From NCBI GenBank assembly GCA_014155875.1, contig JACEFZ010005101.1, positions 1-64,000 of the forward strand: DNA of 64,000 nucleotides, in the 5' to 3' direction. Below are positions 1 through 9,477 of the stretch, in pieces; the stretch's first letter is position 1, and the number at the start of each line of letters is the position of its first letter. The position numbers and the translations under genes are program-made. The stretch comes from Cepaea nemoralis. Lineage: Eukaryota > Mollusca > Gastropoda > Stylommatophora > Helicidae. Under the pieces are notes generated by a model. The model had not been told where the DNA came from and did not search any database. It worked only from the letters and a program-made list of their open reading frames with translations.

Positions 1-142
1 CCAAAAAAAGGGGAAAAAAAAAAAAAGGCCAAAAAATATACGCATCTCTATTTACGAAAGAAGAAGTTCGAGATACACCATAAGGGTCCCGACTATAACC
101 AAAGCGATAAAGTCGACGGATGAACGGGGCCATTATTCTACA
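1..142. other. A-rich start and unassigned sequence
   Basis: The window opens with A-rich runs interrupted by GGGG and GGCC. The following 100 bases match nothing else I could find in the window. Confidence 0.4.
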
Positions 143-347
143 GAATTGGAATTGGAATTGATGTGGTCAGTACCAGGCCTGCCATCTTTACTCCCCACGA
201 CATTTCCTGGAACCCATTTTAGGCTGAGTGGATCTGTGAGCCCAGGTCAATTTTCACAATTCGAATACACCCACTGCGGATCCAACCCCTGGCCACCGGG
301 ACGGCAGGTCAGTGTCCAGCCACTACACCACCGCGGCTCCCAGCCCT
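143..347 (-). mobile_element. SINE-A, nearly complete
   Basis: On the minus strand a tRNA-like head comes first, with a box-A-like GGTGGTGTAGTGGCTGG and a box-B-like GGGGTTGGATCC. A body follows with GACCTGGGCTCACAG and CCTAAAATGGGTTCCAGG, and the element ends in an ATTCCA-type tail (read as GGAATT repeats on plus, 143-162). The same body recurs at 3951, 10440, 27540, 40745 and 52540. A Pol III-transcribed tRNA-derived SINE is inferred from this structure. Boundaries are approximate. Confidence 0.65.
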
Positions 348-469
348 GGGGCATCGTCGTGTAATCGTCCTTTAACTACCGGCGTCTGTGGCTTGGGCGA
401 CATTGACACGCGGTTTCCCATTTCCCAGACACGCCGAGTCGAGGTTTGGGAATCAGTTGCGGGCGGTGT

Positions 470-622
470 GGAAAGCAGACCGGTCTGTGTTGATTCCGAT
501 GGTACGGCCGTTCAGAACGCAATGGCAAACTACTGAGCGTAAAAATGTCTAGTTAACTACAACAGCTAAACAATGCTGGGATTGACTGCAACATGATGTA
601 AAGGATGTGCAACTAACATTTA
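470..622 (+). mobile_element. SINE-D fragment
   Basis: It contains the shared core GCAATGGCAAACTACTGAGC followed by CAGCTAAACAATGCTGGGAT and TGTAAAGGATGTGCAACTAA. The same order of blocks occurs at 38900, 54930 and 55590. The 5' limit is unclear; sequence from about 360 may also belong to it. Confidence 0.6.
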
Positions 623-627
623 TTTTA

Positions 628-855
628 AAAAATCCTCACAAGTCCTCATATTAATGCTTTCATAAAGCTAATCCACACGCGAAATTCAGTTCAGTGCTAC
701 TAAAAGCGGTGTATAAGGATTACGCTTGAATTCGAAGCGAGCGATGGCAAACAACAAATATATTAAAATCCACAATCCTTACAAGTAATAACATTAACGC
801 TTTTATACAAAAATCACAATCCTTATGTGTACTAGTATTAACTCTTGTATATCAA
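628..855. repeat. degenerate minisatellite of about 45 bp, split by a SINE
   Basis: Three diverged units share the pattern AATCC(A)CAA..CTTAC..GTA.TA.TAACGCTTTTATA. They start near 630, 764 and 808. The first is separated from the others by a SINE-B fragment. Confidence 0.45.
661..765 (+). mobile_element. SINE-B 3' fragment
   Basis: It reads TAAAGCTAATCCACACGCGA, then CAGTTCAGTGCTACTA, then GGATTACGCTTGAATTCGAA and GCGAGCG. These are the last hundred bases of SINE-B as seen at 5585-5660 and 31447-31553. Confidence 0.6.
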
Positions 856-1149
856 AACGACAATCATCCTTGCACAGCCGAAGCGAGACCACTGTTGCCG
901 AGAGCTTAGCCTCGGCCAGTTTAACGTTAAACCAACTGTCACAGATGCACTCCACTCTGGTGACTCGCACGCGGATCTAGCCTGCACAGCCACTTAAGGA
1001 GGCAACAACATGTTGGATATTTTTTGGTGATAGTGGTTCTCATTTTCACCCAAGTGGGGATTTAAACTTGGGGATGTTCAGAAATAAATGAAAACCGTCA
1101 TACGATGAGAGACACTAAACAATGACCGCCAAGATGTTTTGGGCACGAA
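856..1149. other. unassigned
   Basis: No repeat or coding signal recognised. A small inverted repeat (CCCAAGT and ACTTGGG, near 1050-1075) is the only structure seen. Confidence 0.3.
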
Positions 1150-1485
1150 CGAAATAACTATATTTTCAAAGATGTCGCAAACTGGGCACGCAGGCCTGCC
1201 TTATACCCGGCACTTCCAACCAGACATCTTTCATACATCAATTGTCTATTGTTCACATAGAAACAAAATGCATTGTGAAATGAATGTTGTGAACATAAAC
1301 AGTGCATATTACCATGTAATGAAACAGGCAGGCAGACGCACATATGCATAAGCACATACATGCATACATCATTTACACAGACACTAACAGTTATGCACCC
1401 ACTCAATAACACACAAATACACACACCCTCTCTCATACACGTATACTCACTCACAATTACAAACAACAATTTACATACACATACT
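1150..1485 (+). repeat. dispersed element X, copy 1
   Basis: This region aligns block by block with 57970-58312: GGGCACGCAGGCCTGCC, GTGAAATGAATGTTGTGAAC, CAGGCAGGCAGACGCACA, GCTATGCACCCACTCAATA-like text, then CATATACTCACTCACAATYAC. A third copy lies at 63598-63785, and minus copies of its 5' part at 20806 and 59222. There is no coding capacity. It leads into a CT microsatellite here and at 58.3 kb. The family is unclassified. Confidence 0.6.
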
Positions 1486-1538
1486 CTCTCTCTCTTCCTT
1501 TCTTTCTTTCTTTCTACATCTCTCTCTCTCTCTCTCTA

Positions 1539-1573
<35 letters not shown>
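1486..1573. repeat. (CT)n with (CTTT)n microsatellite
   Basis: A pyrimidine tract of CT repeats is interrupted by CTTT repeats and two ACAT interruptions. Purine-rich GA sequence follows at 1590-1632. Confidence 0.95.
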
Positions 1574-1574
<1 letters not shown>

Positions 1575-1627
1575 GCTATTGGGAAGGTTTTAGGAGGGAG
1601 AAAGAGAGGGAGGGAGAGAGATAGAGA

Positions 1628-1795
1628 GAGAACTCGAGAACGTAGTGACAACAGGCAAACTTGACAGAAAAAAAGCAATGGAAGAAAAAGAGATAAATAC
1701 CCAGATGGCTTGGTCATGTGGTCAAATCAGGACGAGAACACAGCCCCGACCGCAGACTATGGTGATAGTGGGAAGTATGGGGTGAAGCAAATTAT
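1628..1795 (+). pseudogene. non-LTR retrotransposon 3'-end relic
   Basis: The order GAGAACGTAGTGACAACAGG, CTTGACAG, AAATACCCAGATGGCTTGG, CATGTGGTC, GACGAGAACACAG matches 11868-11975 of the RT relic. That region encodes the C-terminal ENLVTTGKIEG..RGR..YLDGL segment. The frame is broken. It is the C-terminal end of an RTE/CR1-like ORF. Confidence 0.55.
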
Positions 1796-1914
1796 GCGTG
1801 CGGTTATTTGTCCATGCGTCCTTACGTTTCTCGAACAATCAAAATAGTCCACTACCATAACAAGCCATTTTTGTTTCCGAACACAATGTGAAAAGTTGGC
1901 ACCACTTTAACGCA

Positions 1915-2002
1915 GAACCTGCAATGGTGTTGCACGGAATCCCTAATGATGGCTTGCGGAACCTGCAAGGGTGTTGCGCGAAACCCCTAATGATGGCCAG
2001 CG
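1915..2002. repeat. two-copy 44-bp tandem repeat
   Basis: Two adjacent units start GAACCTGCAATGGTGTTGC and GAACCTGCAAGGGTGTTGC, each ending in CCTAATGATGG. The period is 44 bp. Confidence 0.7.
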
Positions 2003-2394
2003 GAAGCTGTGAACTTTGAAAAAACAAACTCCAGAAAACGTTTAAGTGGTGTCACTTAAACTCAAAATAACAACATCTTTATAGCACTCATGGCAAATCC
2101 AACACTGAGACAGGGAGAGAGGAGAGAGGAGAGAGGGCGATTCTGTGCGTATGTGTATGAAAGACAGATGGACTGAGAGAGACACCATTGCGAGATATCC
2201 AGATACGTGTGAGAGAGATAGTGAGCCAGATAGAGTGACAGAAATAAGAGTGGGCAATAGCTGTAGAAAGTACACGGGTTCGTCGTATGAGCTGCCTAGT
2301 TCGTGCTTTGTGCGATGCTTTCCGTTGTCGTTCTACGTAGAAAGACCTAGCCAGATGTGGTGAAACCCGGTGCAATGAAGTCGATTCTCTAAAC
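2003..2394. other. unassigned, purine-rich in part
   Basis: It contains a GAGAGAG-rich stretch near 2110-2140 and several GACAGA/GAGAGA motifs to 2240. There is no coding signal. Confidence 0.35.
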
Positions 2395-2760
2395 AAATTC
2401 CGGTGAACCAAAAGATGAGGAAAATGACGCTGGCGCTGTACAGGACGCAAACTAAGAAAACAGGAGGACAATATAATTAGACACTTTCTTGTATGTAACT
2501 TAAAAGGCCAACTGACAGAGCGGGAGACCTAAAAACACAAGGAGAATAAGAATTACAGACAGAGATAAATGATACAAGAGGGCATGGACTGGGCTGAAAA
2601 AGATAGCAAGAGATCGGTAGGATGGTTTAGCCTGGTTCTGTTGAGATGATATGCCCCAGTGGGGAAGAAAGTACAGAAGACAGACTTGCTATAAATATTT
2701 CTTCTGTGGTTATGTTGGGGTAGTCTCTCAGCAGATACTGCTGCCCAGGTGTGAAGCATT
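2395..2760 (+). pseudogene. RTE-like retrotransposon C-terminal relic
   Basis: A broken frame reads roughly AAN.ENRRTI.LDTF, then GRPKNTRRIRITDRD, then YKRAWTGLKKIARDR. This is the typical end of RTE-type proteins (an HTLRK..DNI.R segment, then GRPK.TWRR, then QDR). Nucleotide blocks AAAACAGGAGGACAATATAA and TTAGACACT recur at 32650-32670. Several stops and indels make it a dead copy. Confidence 0.55.
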
Positions 2761-3334
2761 AGTTAGGCCTTCATATATTCTAGGTTACATGACATATTAG
2801 GTGGGGTGACCACTTCCCTTCCTCGTCGCCCTGTCTTTCTATACAATTTCCATACAATTCTGAAACCTGTAGGTATCCATTCTTAAGTGGCTGGGTCGAC
2901 CCCAGAGCCGACCTGGTCTGAAAAACTATTCCCGTCGCTGCTTGGGATCGATCCCAGCCCACTGAATTGGCAGAAAGACGTTTTGTGGGTATGTTTTATA
3001 ATTTATACGTCACCTCTTGTGTGTGTGTGTGGGGGGGGGGGGTGTATACGTGTTGCCACGCGCTGGCTATAAGTTATATGAAGGAAACGACCAATCATCC
3101 TTTCATTTTGTGAAAACCATATCAGTAAATAATTATCATTGTTACGACAGCCAATCAATGACTCCAGCTTATCTTTCAATTCGCTTTTCACACGTCTGCT
3201 GGCTCGCGCTTGGTTGAAAATAAACTACAATTTCCGGCCCGAGATTTCAGGAATACGAAAAGGAAACAAAATACGCAGCAAACGGTGTTTTTTTGGACGG
3301 TGAAATACAAACATACTACTTCCGGTAAAGGGAG
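2761..3334. other. unassigned, with GT/G tract at 3018-3042
   Basis: There is a short GT run followed by about 11 G residues. No recognisable coding sequence. A palindromic TGGGTCGACCCCA lies near 2890. Confidence 0.3.
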
Positions 3335-3388
3335 CCGCGGTAGCGTAGCGGCTAGAGGCCGGCCTAGTAGTAATGGGCTTTGTTCTCG
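3335..3388 (+). mobile_element. tRNA-like SINE head remnant
   Basis: GGTAGCGTAGCGGCTAGAGG resembles a Pol III A box of the kind at 27365 (GTAACGCAGTGGCTAG). It abuts a minus SINE-B copy directly, so it is a remnant. Confidence 0.35.
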
Positions 3389-3672
3389 CACGCTTTGAAC
3401 TGAAGCGTAATCCAGACACACTACTTCAGGTAGTGCTGGACTGAATTTTGCGTGTGGATTAGCTTTCCCTATTAAGTGTCCCTCGCCATCTGGCGAACTC
3501 ACTCTGACTTCAGAGGTACTTGTAATTTACCCCCCCCCCCCCCAAAAAAAAAGTCAAGGACGAGAGGTCAACATTTTAGTCTAACTGTTCCCCTGTTGAA
3601 CCCCTTACTTCAGCATCAGCACACCGGATGTTTAAGAATACGCGTTCTTATTCATTCGGCCATGCTTACCTC
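3389..3672 (-). mobile_element. SINE-B, nearly complete
   Basis: The reverse complement gives the head (CATGGCCGAATG, then a B-box-like GGTTCAAC region), the middle AGTC..ACTAAAA(T)GTTGACCTC, and the 3' half with TCAGAGTGAGTTCGCC and GCTAATCCACACGCAAAATT. A 15-bp poly-C tract interrupts the middle, as in the copies at 25530 and 46387. About 280 bp. Confidence 0.7.
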
Positions 3673-3715
3673 GGTTATGGGTCTGATCCACACAGAGGCG
3701 GGTTCGGATCTTTAA

Positions 3716-3936
3716 GAAGTCGCCTTCATTGCACAGGGTTTTGTCCCACATGGCTCGGTCTCTTTCCGCAGCGCGGAGAGCGTCGCACAAAGCACGAACT
3801 CCGTAGCTCTAGCGAAGACCCACAGGAGTCTCCGAAAAATATAACTCGTGAACCGAAAGACGCGACCCAGGATCGAACCCACAACCTTTGGAGCCCGAGT
3901 TAAACGGCTTGACCACTTCACCACGAAGACTCCCGA
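3716..3936 (-). mobile_element. SINE-T with 14-bp target-site duplication
   Basis: On minus it reads GAGTCTTCGTGGTGAAGTGG (box A region), GGTTGTGGGTTCGATCCTGG (box B), GAGCTACGGAGTTCGTGCTT and CTGCGGAAAGAGACCGAGCC. It is flanked by exact copies of GTTCGGATCTTTAA at 3702-3715 and 3937-3950. The 221-bp insert is therefore a bona fide retroposition event. Relatives are at 36459 and 37667. Confidence 0.85.
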
Positions 3937-3950
3937 GTTCGGATCTTTAA

Positions 3951-4085
3951 AAAGTTGAACTTGGCTCCCAAGGCGACCCAGACTAAATAAAATGGGTACC
4001 AAGAAATATCTCTGGAAGTAAAGGCGGCTGACGTGATCCTAGCCGCACCACCCAGCGAGTGTCGTCTGGTAAATACAAATATGGG
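3951..4085 (+). mobile_element. SINE-A body fragment
   Basis: GACCCAGACTAAATAAAATGG, GGTACCAAG, TCTGGAAGTAAAGGCGGC and CACCCAGCGAGTGTCGTCTG match the 27540-27650 copy in order. Confidence 0.6.
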
Positions 4086-4117
4086 TCTAGCATCTATGTC
4101 CACTACGACTTTATTAG

Positions 4118-4230
4118 TTGCATATCCTTTACGGACGTAGCAGTCAACCACAGAATTTTTTGGCTTATTCGTGATTTCTGGGCAAGCTCACGTTCAGTAG
4201 TTTCCTTCAGCCTTTCCGGCACCCATACCG
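4118..4230 (-). mobile_element. SINE-D fragment
   Basis: It begins at the 3' end on minus: ATATCCTTTACGGACGTAGC, AGTCAACCACAGAATTTTTT, GGGCAAGCTCACGTTCAGTA, then GGCACCCATACCG. The same blocks occur at 31705 and 48840. Confidence 0.65.
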
Positions 4231-4442
4231 TCATTTACTGCCAATATAGTACCTTGTACTGAGCGTAATCTTGCCAAGAAATCAACAATCAGCTAAAAGA
4301 TGCTGATGTTGACAGCGACGTCATGTAAAGGATATGCGAACACACACAAAAATAGTACCTTGTGTTTGGCAGAGAGGAGATGGGAGGGGGGGGGGGGTGG
4401 TTTTGAGCCTGGGGAATTAAGGTCGCCTGGCTAGTGCAGTCG
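4231..4442 (+). repeat. repeat Z, split by a SINE-C insertion
   Basis: TCATTTACTGCCAATATAGT at 4231, then TTTGAGCCTGGGGAATTAAG and TGGCTAGTGCAGTC at 4403-4442, match an uninterrupted copy at 6511-6600. The interruption is the SINE-C fragment. The family is unknown. Confidence 0.6.
4258..4351 (+). mobile_element. 5'-truncated SINE-C with 12-bp TSD
   Basis: It starts at ACTGAGCGTAATCTTGCCAA and ends after GTAAAGGATATGCGAA plus an A/C-rich tail. ATAGTACCTTGT is present on both sides (4246-4257 and 4352-4363). The intact repeat Z at 6511 shows the empty site. Confidence 0.8.
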
Positions 4443-4575
4443 CCGCGAACTGCGCAGGTGGCACCCATACCATTTCATTAAAAAAAAAAAAAATAAGCTG
4501 TCTTTCGAACGAGGTTTGCGGGATTACGAACTGCTTCAGTAACCCCTTCGCAGTCTTAAAGGGACCTTTACTCAT
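4443..4575 (-). mobile_element. SINE-D head half
   Basis: The minus strand reads GAAGGGGTTACTGAAGCAGT, GTAATCCCGCAAACCTCGTT, TCGAAAGACAGC, then an A-run and GGTATGGGTGCCACC. This is the tRNA-like 5' half of SINE-D. Confidence 0.55.
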
Positions 4576-4848
4576 CTCATCTTGTTCCTCTTGTGCCTGG
4601 CCGTGTCTAGGAGAAGCATAAACAGCGGGAGGGTGCCCGTTTATTGGCTTCATGTATCGAGATTACCATGGACTCTGGTATTCGCTCTATCCGTCGTTTA
4701 CGTGGTCGGCCTCTTTCTCTGCTTCCATTTGGTCTGTACATCATTGCTTGTTGAGGTATACTGTTAGTTGTAGCCTTGTTATATGGTCAAACCATTTAAC
4801 TTGCTATCTTCTGATATACTTTATCGCTGCTATAACCCCTCAATTTGC
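4576..4848 (-). pseudogene. non-LTR retrotransposon C-terminal relic
   Basis: The minus strand gives a broken frame resembling KLKWF.HI.RLQ, then EAEKEADH..., followed by a 3' UTR-like stretch. The KL(K/R)WFGHV..R and GRPRK motifs are usual near the end of RTE/CR1 proteins. Frameshifts and stops are present. Confidence 0.5.
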
Positions 4849-5090
4849 CAGTCTCCCTGGCCAGGTGTTAGCAGCTTTATCCGTAACCCCGAATACTCTC
4901 GTGGTTGATGTGAGCGCACGAGAATTGGAAGCTATTCGACTCGCGCCAGTGACTTATGAGAGTATGGAGCCGGTCGCTCAGAAAGTCGTGGCGTGCTGAT
5001 GAGCGTAATCTGGCCTAGGAATCAACATACAGCTGAAAGATGCTGGTGTTAACCGCAATATCCTGAAACAGGGTGGAAACGCGGGAAAAA
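4849..5090 (+). mobile_element. SINE-C, nearly complete
   Basis: It starts CCAGTCTCCCTGGCCAGG, as do the copies at 47810 and 52206. It passes through GGAGCCGGTCGCTCAGAAAG and ends CAGCTGAAAGATGCTGGTGT with an A-rich tail. The core GCAATGGCAAACTACTGAGC is diverged here. Confidence 0.7.
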
Positions 5091-5404
5091 TAAAAAAAAT
5101 ATTCCCCAAATTCTGATTCCCCCCCCCCCCATTTCTTTATTCTTCTCAGTAGTCTCATTTCTGTTGTGATTTTTAGTTTCTATTTTTCTGTCATTGTCCA
5201 CGTTTGGCACTGTTATCAAAGAGTTGGTAGGAAGACTGTGTTGTAGAATGTTTTCTTCACGACTTTAAAAAAAAACAACATTACTTCCGGCAACAGTAGT
5301 AGACAAAATGAGGAAGTAATTAAAAAAAAAAAAAAAGCAGGAAGGGTTCGTTTCTGACAATTAAAGGGGAAATACACGAGGAATCAAATTAAATAAAAGG
5401 TGGG
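5091..5404. other. unassigned, with poly-C and poly-A tracts
   Basis: There is a poly-C tract near 5118 and several A-runs (near 5268 and 5322). No gene or repeat was recognised. Confidence 0.3.
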
Positions 5405-5663
5405 AGGACAGCATGGCCGAATGGAAAGGAACGCTCATTCTGAAACATTTGGTGTGCTGATGCCGAGGTAAGCTGTTCAACTCCTACACCAAACAGTTGG
5501 ACTAAAATTTTGATTTCTCGTCCTTAACTTGGGGGAAGTACCTCTGAAGTCGGAGTAGGTTCACCTGATGGCGAGGAACACTGGTAATAGGGAAAGCTAA
5601 TCCACACGACAAATTCAGTCCAGTGCTACTAGCGAGCGAGAGCAAACCAAAAAAAAAAAAAAA
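5405..5663 (+). mobile_element. SINE-B, full-length reference copy
   Basis: The head GCATGGCCGAATGGAAAGGA is followed by GTGTGCTGATGCCGAGGTAA and GTTCAACTCC (box-B-like), resembling a Leu/Ser-type tRNA with a long variable arm. The middle reads GGACTAAAATTTTGATTTCTC. The 3' half reads CTGAAGTCGGAGTAGGTTCA, GGTAATAGGGAAAGCTAATC and GAGCGAGAGC, then about 17 A. This copy best shows the whole architecture of about 255 bp. Confidence 0.8.
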
Positions 5664-6424
5664 AAGAACGTGTGTTTCTGACGTTAAGGAGTTACAGAAA
5701 TAACGGAACTGTCCCACAGATGTAGGGCAACCACATCGCCACCTCCAGAGTTCTAATCCACGCAAATTAGCAAACAATTACGGAGACTTGGGCTCCTACA
5801 CAGAAATACACACGATACTCTCGCGTTACTTTGGGCGTTTCTTAAGAGTGGCTAACAACGAAGAAGCAACCTTAGAAATCCACCAGAAATTCGACGAGGA
5901 TAAACAAAAATAAAGAAAGTTGAACCACGCGCGTGGCTGCATTTGAGTATAGACTGAGTGTTGCTAAATAAAGGAACCGGGAACTTAACTTTAGAAAACC
6001 ACCAGCCAGACAGGCTAAACTATCATTAAAGGCTGTCTCTAGTTTCACCTTAATACCTGACGTCCGCATAGATGGGACAGCTTAACTCCCATCCTTGATC
6101 ACAGCCGGAAGCCAAGCCGAGGCCGTGAGATTGGCAGCCAAGCTACCACAGCCTGCCACATCTCCAGCCATCAGTGCCATTGGGTGGAGGAACGGCACGC
6201 CAAGTCTGAATCCTGGTTTCATCAAGCATCAGATTGAGCTTTGCGGTCTCCACAGCTCTCGATGCACGTACTCGCGCATCGACTTGATGGGATCGTCAGC
6301 GGGATTCACTGAGATATTACAGACTTGGGAAGAAGCAGAGCGGTGAGATCCGTGGGTTAACGTTCCTAATACTATATTTACATTCGCAGACTGCTAGAAT
6401 ATATATTTAATTCCTTTGCGGGAC
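5664..6424. other. unassigned; one unrecognised 83-codon frame
   Basis: No repeat of the window was recognised. An open frame at 6095-6346 (plus, 83 codons) has moderate complexity (MITAGSQAEAVRLAAKLPQP...), but I recognise no domain. I see no convincing splice sites at its edges, so I do not call it a gene. Confidence 0.3.
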
Positions 6425-6600
6425 GTTTTCTAGGTAGTTTTGCTTTCTGTAGTTTGCCATTGCTTTTTGAACGAGAAGTCAACTGTCAAAAAAAAACCAA
6501 AAAAAACAAACCTGTCATTTACTGCCAATATAGTACCTTGCGGTGTATGGCAGAGGGGTCTTTGAGCCTGAGGAATAAAGGCTGCCTGGCTAGTGCAGTC
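6425..6600. repeat. SINE-D fragment (minus) joined to repeat Z (plus)
   Basis: 6430-6480 is the minus core CAGTAGTTTGCCATTGCTTT-like. After an A/C-rich spacer, 6511-6600 is the uninterrupted copy of repeat Z (GTCATTTACTGCCAATATAG ... GGCTAGTGCAGTC). Confidence 0.55.
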
Positions 6601-6689
6601 AACGCTTAAGTCCAAAATGAGGCGTGTAGGAAACCATCCCTCGTTATCAGCGTACCAGAACTGTACAGATCTAGAGCGCTCTTGTCCCA

Positions 6690-6850
6690 AAGTATGTGTG
6701 TGTAGTGTATATGTGTGTGTGTGTAGTGGGGGATACAAGTATGTACGTACGTACTGTGTATGGCCGTGTCTATACATGTTAATGTAGGATGGGTATGTGT
6801 GTGTGTGTGTGAGTATACATGAAGGTGTGTGTGTGAGAACATGAGTAATA
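6690..6850. repeat. (GT)n-rich region
   Basis: Several GT runs are separated by TACGTACGTACG and related GTAT motifs. Confidence 0.8.
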
Positions 6851-6949
6851 CACATCTACAAGATGTAAATATTGGATGAGTTACTGGGATGCAGGGCCGG
6901 ACTTCCAACTGACCACGACCTCTCTGTACATGGGTATCCTAAATCAGTA

Positions 6950-7400
6950 GATTAGTGAGGAAACGCAATGAACAGAAAGAAAGCACAATGCATATATCTT
7001 TAAAAAGATAACTCACAAAGCAGCTGGTTACTCGCATCAGAAAAAGACAAGCCACATTCTCTGGGTACATCATGAACAAGAGGAAAAGCTGGTGTGCGTC
7101 GCGACAACGGGAGTAAGCGAGGGGCAAGAGAGACGTGGGAGACGAAAGAGAGAAGAAGCTAGACAGTATAGCATCACGGAGCAAAGGGACATCTGTTATC
7201 AGAAATGAATGGTAATAGATACGACAGAAGGGTGAGGACAGACAAGATAACCAACGACACACGGCAAGGACTATAAGAAAATGGTGACGCCCTGGTCAGA
7301 CTCCTGGTCTGGTTAACGAAGGACAGAATCGTCCACGGTCTCCGCTGTGGTACAATCTGCCGAGAACTACACACTTAGCACGATGTGAGACTGCAAGAGA
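6950..7400 (+). pseudogene. non-LTR retrotransposon C-terminal relic
   Basis: One broken frame near 7020-7090 reads RIRKRQATFSGYIMNKRK, equivalent to the R.RQ..F.GHVMR motif of the relic at 11820. AREGKRDVGDE-like text follows. About 60 bases later, KMVTPWSDSW resembles the end of such ORFs. Stops in all frames. Confidence 0.45.
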
Positions 7401-7434
7401 ATCACAGACATCCTCGGCGATAAGGAAAGACAAC

Positions 7435-8145
7435 ACACAAGCCGTTTCGAGAGCTATCAATCTCAAGTCTGCACGAAATGGGTGTGTTACCCGCTTTTCG
7501 GAATAGAACTAAGTCAACATCAGCACCAATATGTGCCAAGTCGATAAGCGTAGGCAGGCATGGTTCGGCATCTCATACAACCTACAGCATGAGAATGGAG
7601 GTGGAAGCAGTAATAGAGGCATTCTGTTGGTTAGAGGAGACCACTGCAACACACATTTTATTCATTACGGACTCAAGGAGTATGCTTAGTAAGGTGGAGA
7701 AAGGAATGTTTCGTGTGGAATGGCTTACCTCGCTTCAGAGGTCACAGATTATGAGAATTGTATGGATTTTTTACCCTGGTTATGCGGGAGAATTATCAGG
7801 CTGATGGGCTGGCGGGGAATACATCTCTTGGGGGTAGATTACCTATGGACAGGGAAGAGGTGGTCGTGCGCCTGTGGGAACATTTGGAGAAGGTGTGGGA
7901 ACTGATTGAGAAGGTATGGGAACAGATGGAGAACTCTTAATTATGTGGAAAGAATGAGATTGCGGGGGTTCGGTGGTGGTTCTGGAAGAATCTCAAAGCT
8001 GAGAGGACAGACCAGGAGAACTTTCAATCAGACAATGTGGGGGAGATTAGTAGTGTGGCTCTTCGCTGCCTGTTGAACGAGGGGACTGAGCGCGTATGGG
8101 AATGTCCTGAGTGCGGTGATGTCAGTTTTTAGCTCAACTCAATTC
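7435..8145 (+). pseudogene. I-like non-LTR retrotransposon 3' end with RNase H domain
   Basis: A frame at 7570-7750 reads SMRMEVEAVIEAFCWLEETT, then HILFITDSRSML, then KGMFRVEW. This is the RNase H pattern with the catalytic Glu in MEVEA and Asp in TDS. A frameshift follows, then YPGYAG and QADGLAGNTSLGGR, equivalent to the W..GH.G..GNE.AD.LA end of RNase H. The element ends near TTAGCTCAACTCAATTCAAC, a short CTCAA-type tail. RNase H at the C terminus points to the I/Nimb group. A minus relative is at 12386-12965. Confidence 0.65.
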
Positions 8146-8458
8146 AACACAACCAGGTCATTTTCAGTCACCAATTCTTCAAGTAGTACCAGAGTGAAGA
8201 ACTCGAATCCACGGGGTTATATTAACAACATTATTCACTAAACAGAAACAGTGACAGGTATGTGCACACGCGTAATGATACAGGTTACTACCAAATGACA
8301 TAAGCGTATTTGTATCAAGGAACAAGATCTGTCACGAATGACCAGCAAGGCGCCCTAAAATTCGAAACGGCCAACATAGTCCAATCATGAGGGATTTTAC
8401 CCGGGAACTTAACTGCATTAGGAAAGTGTGTATGCAGGCCTCAACACAATTACCTAGG
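8146..8458. other. unassigned
   Basis: No recognised coding or repeat content. Confidence 0.3.
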
Positions 8459-8469
8459 CCCGCAAACAT

Positions 8470-9249
8470 CATCATCATTGGCACCTTGCCGTCTTGACAG
8501 ACGATAGTTTGTGCTTTACAAAGGCATAATAACTTTTAACTATGGCGGTAGCGAGTGTGACTGATAAGGCCAATTTGCGCTGTAAATGTCCGTTCACAGT
8601 GGGTGCATGTAAACACGTGGTCATTTCCACCATCATGCACCATCTTACGTCTCAAACGCTTGGTGTGTGACTTTTCTGCAATAACTTTCTCCTTTGACTT
8701 TATTCCATTTCTGATATTTGCCCTCCATGCAACACGTTCAGCGGCGACTTGCTCCCAATGTGCATTATCAATGCCTGTATAGTTAAGACCAGGGATGGAG
8801 TTATTGCCTCTCCATAGCACAAAGCCTGGGCTAAAATATAGAGATCATGTGTTGCCCATGCAGCATGATCCCTCTCTCGGCCTGCCTAGTTTACTCCAGA
8901 GGAAAGGTAACACCTCTACATCTGGAACAAGACAAGCTGCAGAAGCTGCCGGATCAGCAAAGCAATGCTCTAACTGTCCGCCTGTCGGAGCTTCGATCCT
9001 AGACCAGTCGCCAACCAAGGCTTAGGGCCTGGTCTGCCCTGCCATGACATTTTGTCTTTAGCTTGCATTTCCTCGCACCAGGGTAAGGCTTGTACCCTCC
9101 CAATTGCGCTCTTCCGCCCGAAGCCGTTGGCACAATGTGGGGTGTCGGGTTTGGTAAGCGCCGCCCAACGTTCAGCGCTAACAGAAACCAGGTAGTACCG
9201 TCTACTGTTATACGGTAGCTCAGTCATATATGACTAAGACCTGACATAA
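8470..9249 (-). mobile_element. 5'-truncated non-LTR retrotransposon with C2H2 finger and 11-bp TSD
   Basis: CCCGCAAACAT occurs at 8459-8469 and at 9250-9260, bounding a 780-bp minus insert whose 3' tail is an ATG repeat (8470-8479 read on plus as ATC). Its last open frame (8820-8536, 94 codons) reads HWEQVAAERVAWRANIRNG, then KRLRRK, then a finger CTHC-x12-H-x4-H. This is the usual tail of a CR1/RTE-like ORF2 in invertebrates. The upstream 400 bp (frame 9227-8970) is open for 85 codons, but I do not recognise it. Confidence 0.7.
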
Positions 9250-9260
9250 CCCGCAAACAT

Positions 9261-9412
9261 AGCATACAGTAAACATTACAGACAATACCAGTGAAAGCAG
9301 AGAAACCGGTTCATGAAATGCACACACAAACACCACGTGATGGCAACTCTTAATGTGTACTCGGGAGAGCTTGATATGGTCTTAGTATTGACAAATAATC
9401 ACACGGAAGTTG
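9261..9412. other. unassigned
   Basis: Nothing recognised. Confidence 0.3.
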
Positions 9413-9434
9413 ACAGACAGACAGACAGACAGAC

Positions 9435-9477
<43 letters not shown>
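9413..9477. repeat. (GACA)n(GATA)n microsatellite
   Basis: About 6 GACA units are followed by about 10 GATA units. Confidence 0.95.

Noticed and set aside
3313..3420. A 13-bp TSD (ACTACTTC.GGTA) around the tRNA-like head at 3335
   Set aside because: The right-hand copy lies within the SINE-B sequence itself, so the match is coincidental.
6095..6346. 83-codon frame as a small gene or exon
   Set aside because: No recognisable domain, no clear splice sites and no conservation evidence available here.
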